Below, in pieces: positions 59,139 through 64,000 of a DNA stretch of 64,000 nt (position 1 is its first letter; each line of letters begins with the position of its first letter). This stretch comes from Streptomyces sp. IMTB 2501 (GTDB lineage: Bacteria; Actinomycetota; Actinomycetes; Streptomycetales; Streptomycetaceae): NCBI RefSeq assembly GCF_001953885.1, contig NZ_MQUS01000020.1:107464-171463 (forward strand). Direction: 5' to 3'. The translations under genes and the position numbers were made by a program. The notes under the pieces were generated by a model. That model worked only from the letters and a program-made list of their open reading frames with translations. It searched no databases and had not been told where the DNA came from.

Positions 59139-59198
59139 CCCCTCGGCGCTTCGCCTCGCGCCCTGTCCGCCGCCCGACCACGGCCCTACCATGACCGT

Positions 59199-59630
59199 GT
59201 GGACGACATCGACGCATGGGTGTGGTGGCTTGTCGGCGCGGCGGCGCTCGGAATCCCGCTCGTGGTCACCGCGATGCCCGAGTTCGGCATGCTCGCGGTG
59301 GGAGCCGTCGCGGCCGCCGTCGTGGCCGGACTCGGCTTCGGCGCCGTGATCCAGGTCCTCACGTTCGTCGTCGTCTCCGTCGCACTCATCGCCGTCGTCC
59401 GCCCCATCGCGGCCCGGCACAGCAGACAACGCCCCCAACTCGCCACCGGCGTCGACGCCTTGAAGGGCAAGCAGGCAGTCGTCCTGGAACGCGTCGACGG
59501 CTCCGGCGGCCGTATCAAGCTCGCCGGAGAGATCTGGTCGGCCCGCTCCCTCGACACCGGCCGCGCCTACGAGGTGGGTCAGGAAGTGGACGTCGTGGAC
59601 ATCGAAGGGGCCACCGCCATCGTCATCTGA
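59199..59630 (+). CDS. NfeD family membrane protein
   Basis: A 143-residue protein: three membrane segments (WWLVGAAALGIPLVVTA and two following), then an OB-fold domain (GVDALKGKQAVVLERVDGSG, VGQEVDVVDIEGATAIVI). NfeD proteins pair with SPFH proteins to organise membrane domains; the SPFH gene follows. TACCAT at 59187-59192 lies 6 bases before GTG 59199, so the mRNA is probably leaderless. Confidence 0.92.
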   Translation: MDDIDAWVWWLVGAAALGIPLVVTAMPEFGMLAVGAVAAAVVAGLGFGAVIQVLTFVVVSVALIAVVRPIAARHSRQRPQLATGVDALKGKQAVVLERVDGSGGRIKLAGEIWSARSLDTGRAYEVGQEVDVVDIEGATAIVI

Positions 59631-59741
59631 GGCATCCGGCCCACGAGTTGGGCGAAGGTCTGTCAGACTCGACCAGCAAGATCTTCTGCAACCATGTGAT
59701 CTGCCGAAGGCGCCGAGGCGGAGAGGGGTACGGGGAACACG

Positions 59742-60701
59742 ATGGAACCGGTCATCATCGTCCTGATCATTCTGGTGGTGTTGGTCTTCATCGCCCTGAT
59801 CAAGACCATCCAGGTCATCCCACAGGCCAGCGCCGCCATCGTCGAGCGCTTCGGCCGCTACACACGGACCCTGAACGCGGGCCTGAACATCGTGGTCCCG
59901 TTCATCGACACCATCCGCAACCGTATCGACCTACGTGAACAGGTCGTACCGTTCCCGCCCCAGCCGGTGATCACCCAGGACAACCTGGTCGTCAACATCG
60001 ACACGGTCATCTACTACCAGGTGACGGACGCCCGCGCGGCCACCTACGAAGTCGCCAGCTACATCCAGGCGATCGAGCAGCTGACGGTCACCACGCTCCG
60101 CAACATCATCGGCGGCATGGACCTCGAACGCACCCTGACCTCCCGCGAGGAGATCAACGCCGCCCTGCGCGGCGTCCTCGACGAGGCGACGGGCAAGTGG
60201 GGCATCCGCGTCAACCGCGTCGAGCTGAAGGCCATCGAGCCCCCGACCTCCATCCAGGACTCGATGGAGAAGCAGATGCGCGCCGACCGTGACAAGCGCG
60301 CCGCGATCCTCACCGCCGAAGGTACGCGCCAGGCAGCCATCCTCACCGCCGAAGGTGAGAAGCAGTCCCAGATCCTGCGCGCCGAGGGTGAGGCCAAGGC
60401 AGCGGCGCTCCGCGCGGAAGGTGAGGCCCAGGCGGTCCGCACGGTCTTCGAGGCCATCCACGCCGGCGACCCGGACCAGAAGCTCCTGAGCTACCAGTAC
60501 CTCCAGATGCTCCCGAAGATCGCCGAGGGCGACGCCAACAAGCTCTGGATCGTCCCCAGCGAAATCGGCGACGCCCTCAAGGGCCTCTCCGGCGCCATGG
60601 GCAACTTCGGCCCCCTGGGCGGCGGTTCGGGCAACAACGGCAAGTCCGTCCCACCCCAGAACAACGGCCCGGACCGCTGGGAAAAGCCGAACATCGACTG
60701 A
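59742..60701 (+). CDS. SPFH/Band 7 (stomatin-like) membrane protein
   Basis: A 319-residue protein. One N-terminal membrane anchor (VIIVLIILVVLVFIALI), then the Band 7 domain: ASAAIVERFGRYTRTLNAGL, LREQVVPFPPQPVITQDNLV, ITSREE-like LTSREEINAALRGVLDEAT. Helical repeats AAILTAEG, SQILRAEGEAK and AALRAEGEAQ form the coiled coil that builds the oligomer. Resembles QmcA/HflK. It forms a pair with NfeD. The tail is Gly/Asn/Pro-rich. Confidence 0.94.
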   Translation: MEPVIIVLIILVVLVFIALIKTIQVIPQASAAIVERFGRYTRTLNAGLNIVVPFIDTIRNRIDLREQVVPFPPQPVITQDNLVVNIDTVIYYQVTDARAATYEVASYIQAIEQLTVTTLRNIIGGMDLERTLTSREEINAALRGVLDEATGKWGIRVNRVELKAIEPPTSIQDSMEKQMRADRDKRAAILTAEGTRQAAILTAEGEKQSQILRAEGEAKAAALRAEGEAQAVRTVFEAIHAGDPDQKLLSYQYLQMLPKIAEGDANKLWIVPSEIGDALKGLSGAMGNFGPLGGGSGNNGKSVPPQNNGPDRWEKPNID

Positions 60702-60723
60702 GGGCTGCTTCTACGACGCCGAG

Positions 60724-60788
60724 TTCTGCCGCGCCTCGATGGGGCGCGGCAGAACTGCGCGAGCAACGCGATACGACCTGCAGCCGAC
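60724..60788. repeat. dispersed gene-end repeat with strong hairpin
   Basis: TTCTGCCGCGCC (60724-60735) and GGCGCGGCAGAA (60743-60754) are exact inverse copies; AACTGCGCGAGCAACGCGA, a diverged copy of the 30011 unit, follows. Between convergent genes. Confidence 0.7.
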
Positions 60789-60816
60789 GTACGACTCACG
60801 CCTCCAGGGCGAATAG

Positions 60817-61323
60817 TCAGGCAGCATCCCGAGCCAACCACTCGGGCAGAGCCTCGAACTCCTCGGCGCCCAGCGCGAGCAACATCGCATCGGCCGGCGT
60901 CGGCTCAAACGGCTCCCGGAGAAGCTCCATACCGGCCTGCTGCGGAGTCCGGTCGGCCTTCCGGTGATTGTCCTCCGCGCACGCGGCCACCGTATTCAGC
61001 CACGTGTCCTGCCCACCCTGTGCCCGCGGCAGCACATGGTCCACGGTCGTGGCCCTGCGCCCGCAGTACGCGCACCGGTGCCGGTCACGGACCAGCACAC
61101 CCCGCCTCGACCACGGAGCTTGTCTTCGAAACGGCACCCGTACGTATCTGCACAACCTGATCACCCGAGGCGCGGGTATGTCCACATCGGCACCGCGCAT
61201 ACGCAGCTCGGGATGGGCCTGCTCGACGACGGCCTTGTCCTGGAGCACCAGAACGACGGCTCGATTCAACGTCACCGTCGACAGCGGCTCGAAGCTCGCG
61301 TTCAGAACCAGCGTGTCCCGCAT
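60817..61323 (-). CDS. HNH endonuclease family protein
   Basis: A 168-residue protein. VLNASFEPLSTVTLNRAVVL opens the actinobacterial HNH family; CAYCGRRATTVDHVLPRAQG followed by W-L-N and C-x-x-D-N-H-R-K has the ββα-metal site (Cys pair and catalytic His). GGGAGG lies 8 bases before ATG 61323. The family is widespread in actinobacteria; its target is unknown, and it is not next to a restriction system. Confidence 0.9.
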   Translation of the reverse strand: MRDTLVLNASFEPLSTVTLNRAVVLVLQDKAVVEQAHPELRMRGADVDIPAPRVIRLCRYVRVPFRRQAPWSRRGVLVRDRHRCAYCGRRATTVDHVLPRAQGGQDTWLNTVAACAEDNHRKADRTPQQAGMELLREPFEPTPADAMLLALGAEEFEALPEWLARDAA

Positions 61324-61415
61324 CCAGCCCACCTCCCGTGCGCACCTGCCCACCCCCCGGCGGGCTTCGGATCAACTCTGGACGGGCGCGCCGAGATGGA
61401 CAACGCAATAAAAAA

Positions 61416-61453
61416 TGCCCGCCTCCGATCACTTCCAAGACCGGAGGCGGGCA
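61416..61453 (-). terminator. intrinsic terminator of the PEBP gene
   Basis: TGCCCGCCTCCG (61416-61427) and CGGAGGCGGGCA (61442-61453) form a perfect 12-bp stem. On the minus strand it is followed by TTTTTTATT, so it is a classical rho-independent terminator. Confidence 0.92.
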
Positions 61454-61509
61454 AACGTTCAATGAACGCTCGGCTGAATCCGTACTATGCGGTCAGCCCT
61501 GCTATGCGG

Positions 61510-62049
61510 TCAGCCCCGCGCGGGATTCTCGTACTCACCGATGAGCTGGGCCCGCGCGATCGCGTGGAACCGCAGATTGAAGCCGACGACGGCGGGCGAG
61601 ACATCGGCATCCGGACCGAGCTTCTCCTGGTCCACCGCGTACACCGTGAAGACATAGCGGTGCGGCCCGTCCCCGGGCGGCGGCGCGGCACCGCCGAAGT
61701 CCTTCGAGCCGTAGTCGTTGCGCACATGCACCGCGCCCTCGGGCAGGCCCTCGAACTTGCCACTGCCCGCGCCTGCCGGCAGCTCCGTCACGGAGGCCGG
61801 GATGTCGAACAGGACCCAGTGCCAGAACCCGCTGCCGGTGGGCGCGTCGGGGTCGTAGCAGGTCACGGCGAAGCTCTTGGTCTGCGGCGGGAAACCCTCC
61901 CAGCGCAGTTGCGGAGAGGTGTTGCCCTCCGCGTGGACCTGTGCGCTCCTGAGCGTCGCCCCCTCCTCGATGTCCGCGCTCGTCACGGTGAACGACGGCA
62001 CGGGTGGATGGAAGTCGTGGGGGAGCGGCCGCCGCTTGAGCTCGGTCAC
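61510..62049 (-). CDS. YbhB/YbcL family (PEBP) Raf kinase inhibitor-like protein
   Basis: A 179-residue protein. FTVTSADIEEGATLRSAQVH, EGNTSPQLRWEGFPPQTKSF, VTCYDPDAPTGSGFWHWVLF and DIPASVTELPAG are the PEBP blocks, with the Asp-Pro-Asp-Ala-Pro ligand pocket. The end PHRYVFTVYAVDQEKL is conserved. Bacterial members have no settled function. GTG 62049 has AGGAGGT upstream. Confidence 0.92.
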   Translation of the reverse strand: MTELKRRPLPHDFHPPVPSFTVTSADIEEGATLRSAQVHAEGNTSPQLRWEGFPPQTKSFAVTCYDPDAPTGSGFWHWVLFDIPASVTELPAGAGSGKFEGLPEGAVHVRNDYGSKDFGGAAPPPGDGPHRYVFTVYAVDQEKLGPDADVSPAVVGFNLRFHAIARAQLIGEYENPARG

Positions 62050-62094
62050 CTCGGTACCTCCTGATCGATGATCTGGAACCAGCAGTTCCCGAGC

Positions 62095-62877
62095 CTAGAA
62101 CCAGTTGCGCCTGCTGCCGACCTCGGACAGCCACTGGTTCAGATAAGCCGCCCAGTCGGTCCCCATCCAGTCGTGCTGCCCCACCTGGAAGGACCGGTAG
62201 GTGTCCGAGCCCTCCGTGAACAGACCCGGCTTCTTGTCCATCTCCAGTACGACGTCCATCGCGTGCTCGTCGGCCACGAAGCTCAGCTCGACCTGGTTCA
62301 GACCCCGGTACCGCGACGGCGGGTGGAACTCGATCTCCTGGTAGAAGGGGAGCGTCTGCCGCGTGCCCCGGATGTGACCGCGCTCCATGTCCGCGTTCTT
62401 GAATCGGAAGCCCAGCCGGATGAAGGCGTCCAGGATGGCCTTCTGCGCCGGCAACGGGTGGACATTGATCGGGTCAAGATCGCCCGAGTCCACGGCCCGA
62501 GCGATCGCCAGCTCGGTCGTCACGCCGATGTGCATCCCGCGCAGCGCCTGCCCGTCGATCATGGTGACCGGCGTCTCCCAGGGGATCTCCAGCCCGAACG
62601 GCACCGCGTGCGCGGCACCGGCCTGCAGCTCGAAGGCACCGCCGAGCCGCACCTTCGTGAACTCGATGTCCTGCTTGTACTCCTGGTCGCCGCTCTCCAC
62701 CTCGACCTTGGCCTGCAGTCCGACGGACAGCCCCTCGATGGCCTGGTTCACCGAACCGCCCTGGATGCGCACCTCACCCTGGACGACACCGCCCGGCACG
62801 GCATTCACCTCGGTCAGCACCGTCTCGACCGACGCCCCACCGGCACCGAGGCTCGCGAGCAGCTTCTTGAACGCCAT
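62095..62877 (-). CDS. spo0M: sporulation control protein Spo0M family
   Basis: A 260-residue protein of arrestin-like fold. MAFKKLLASLGAGGASVETV and VLTEVNAVPGGVVQGEVRIQ are the Spo0M opening; HAVPFGLEIPWETPVTMIDG and FVADEHAMDVVLEMDKKPGL are central blocks. In Bacillus, Spo0M affects sporulation and cell division. GGGAG precedes ATG 62877. It is 45 bases upstream of the PEBP gene on the same strand. Confidence 0.92.
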   Translation of the reverse strand: MAFKKLLASLGAGGASVETVLTEVNAVPGGVVQGEVRIQGGSVNQAIEGLSVGLQAKVEVESGDQEYKQDIEFTKVRLGGAFELQAGAAHAVPFGLEIPWETPVTMIDGQALRGMHIGVTTELAIARAVDSGDLDPINVHPLPAQKAILDAFIRLGFRFKNADMERGHIRGTRQTLPFYQEIEFHPPSRYRGLNQVELSFVADEHAMDVVLEMDKKPGLFTEGSDTYRSFQVGQHDWMGTDWAAYLNQWLSEVGSRRNWF

Positions 62878-62977
62878 TGACTCTCCCTTTACGAAGGACC
62901 CTCGACCCCTACAAACGCGATGTGCCCTCGACCGGTTCCGCCGGCCCGGTGCCCCGGCTGCACTACCCTCGGTCGGC

Positions 62978-63628
62978 ATGATCGCGCCCCCGGACCGTAT
63001 GCCACTGCCCCGAGAGTTCTTCGACCGCCCGGTCCTCGACGTGGCACCGGACCTGCTCGGCCGCATCCTGGTGCGTACGACCCCCGACGGCCCGATCGCC
63101 CTGCGCCTCACAGAGGTCGAGGCGTACGACGGCCCGAACGACCCCGGCTCACACGCCTACCGCGGCCGCACCGCCCGCAACGCGGTGATGTTCGGCCCGC
63201 CCGGACATGTGTACGTCTACTTCACCTACGGCATGTGGCACTGCATGAACCTCGTCTGCGGACCAGAGGGCCGGGCGAGCGCCGTTCTGCTCCGAGCCGG
63301 CGAGGTCGTCGAGGGCGTCGAACTGGCCCGCAAACGGCGACTTTCGGCCCGGAGTGACAAGGAACTGGCCAAGGGTCCGGCCCGCCTGGCGACGGCCCTG
63401 GAAGTCGACCGCGCCCTGGACGGCACGGACGCGTGCGCCGGCGGCGAGACCCCGCTGCGGATGCTGACGGGCACGCCCGTACCCGCTGACCAGGTACGAA
63501 GCGGCCCGCGCACCGGAGTCTCCGGCGACGGCGGGAACGGGGACATCCATCCCTGGCGCTACTGGGTGGCCAACGACCCGACGGTGAGCCCCTATCGGGC
63601 CCATGTGCCGAGGCGCCGCTCAAGTTGA
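62978..63628 (+). CDS. mpg: DNA-3-methyladenine glycosylase (AAG/MPG family)
   Basis: A 216-residue protein. LPREFFDRPVLDVAPDLLGR and LTEVEAYDGPNDPGSHAYRG contain the family's catalytic Glu; GHVYVYFTYGMWHCMNLVCG has the damage-intercalating Tyr; GPARLATALEVDRALDG is conserved. It removes alkylated bases from DNA. TACCCT at 62964-62969 before ATG suggests a leaderless mRNA. Its stop lies inside the -35 box of the rRNA promoter. Confidence 0.93.
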   Translation: MIAPPDRMPLPREFFDRPVLDVAPDLLGRILVRTTPDGPIALRLTEVEAYDGPNDPGSHAYRGRTARNAVMFGPPGHVYVYFTYGMWHCMNLVCGPEGRASAVLLRAGEVVEGVELARKRRLSARSDKELAKGPARLATALEVDRALDGTDACAGGETPLRMLTGTPVPADQVRSGPRTGVSGDGGNGDIHPWRYWVANDPTVSPYRAHVPRRRSS

Positions 63629-63653
63629 CGCGCCTTGCGAAGGTGCGTAACGT
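63625..63653 (+). promoter_or_regulatory. rRNA operon promoter P1
   Basis: TTGACG (63625-63630) and TAACGT (63648-63653) with a 17-base spacer, near consensus for the main sigma factor. It overlaps the last codons of the glycosylase gene. Confidence 0.75.
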
Positions 63654-63784
63654 ATCCCGAGCCGCTGAACCGGGTACGGCAATCGCCTGCAGCCGGAGCG
63701 GCCACCCCACTACTCAGCTACAGCCCCTCAGCGGGGTCGATTTCGGTGCGCCCGTATGCCCGAATTCGAAGCCGCGAGACTCGA

Positions 63785-63814
63785 TTATGAGTCGCCGAGA
63801 GAATGAGCTAACGT
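63785..63814 (+). promoter_or_regulatory. possible rRNA operon promoter P2
   Basis: TTATGA and TAACGT (63809-63814), spacer 18; the -10 hexamer is the same as in P1. Confidence 0.5.
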
Positions 63815-64000
63815 AGTGAATGTCGAAAGGGCGGACGGCGAAAGCCGAAAACCTCGAAGACATCCCGCCGACAGGGAATCAGACACCGAAAGGATCTGAT
63901 AGAGTCGGAAACACCGAAGGGAAGCGCCCGGAGGAAAGCCCGAGAGGGTGAGTACAAAGGAAGCGACCGTTCCTTGAGAACTCAACAGCGTGCCAAAAAT
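63815..64000 (+). other. leader of an rRNA operon (16S gene starts beyond the window)
   Basis: The end TTGAGAACTCAACAGCGTGC matches the antitermination/processing leader just upstream of streptomycete 16S genes. TAGAGT at 63900-63905 could be a third -10 box, followed by CGGAAACACCGAAGGGAAGC. No part of the mature 16S is present. Confidence 0.8.

Overview
The window looks like a piece of a Streptomyces chromosome. The base composition is strongly GC-rich with GC-ending codons, many starts are GTG, and several genes are Streptomyces or actinomycete signatures: short chaplins, a streptophobe-type membrane protein (decayed), SpoOM, an FHA-ABC transporter, and a relic of a pSAM2-type integrative element. 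The order chpE, serB, fabI/fabG, tldD/tldE, tyrS, moaA is that of a conserved core block, so most of the window is vertically inherited. All statements rest on reading the sequence; no searches were run.

Layout. 1-2.4 kb: end of a hypothetical gene, a VOC protein and a decayed stretch with an 8-bp tandem repeat. 2.4-5.6 kb: ABC-F ATPase with a 7-codon leader ORF, small HTH protein, enoyl-CoA hydratase family protein. 5.6-8.8 kb: envelope-stress (Asp23/Gls24-AmaP) operon with a divergent partner. 8.8-13.9 kb: atypical SDR, GH15 hydrolase, a 356-bp fold-back element, SURF1 protein, Cys-rich small protein, DEDDh exonuclease with BRCT. 14-19.1 kb: TetR regulator diverging from a coupled operon (acetoacetate decarboxylase-like, SDR, two amidohydrolases), probably an uncharacterised catabolic pathway. 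19.1-23.6 kb: VIT-type transporter, zinc alcohol dehydrogenase, CopD-like protein, CoA-transferase. 23.6-31.4 kb: secreted subtilase, acetate permease pair, moaA, small membrane proteins, tyrS.

31.4-40 kb is the most unusual part. The tldD-tldE metalloprotease operon was split by a 5.6-kb integrated element (33069-38679) bounded by a 17-bp direct repeat. The element integrated inside the tldD coding sequence. It supplied a new, diverged 3' end that restores tldD in frame and left the original 3' end as a fragment beside tldE. What remains of the element: an XRE/TPR regulator, small ORFs, a monooxygenase-like protein, a cysteine-free chaplin, a long hairpin, and one ORF that fuses the start of a RepSA-type initiator to the end of a tyrosine integrase. 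The element is therefore probably an immobilised deletion derivative.

40-49.1 kb: fabG-fabI, a GntR regulator diverging from an MFS transporter, small membrane proteins, a SixA-type phosphatase, serB, and a frameshifted streptophobe gene with 129-bp repeats. 49.4-63.6 kb: FHA-ABC exporter, SLT-domain protein, QueA homologue, GAF histidine kinase/LuxR regulator pair, chpE, an ABC ATPase, NfeD/SPFH pair, HNH protein, PEBP protein, SpoOM, methyladenine glycosylase. The right edge holds the promoters and leader of an rRNA operon whose 16S gene starts beyond the window.

Several short dispersed repeats recur, mostly at gene ends, but two palindromic ones lie in frame inside coding sequences.
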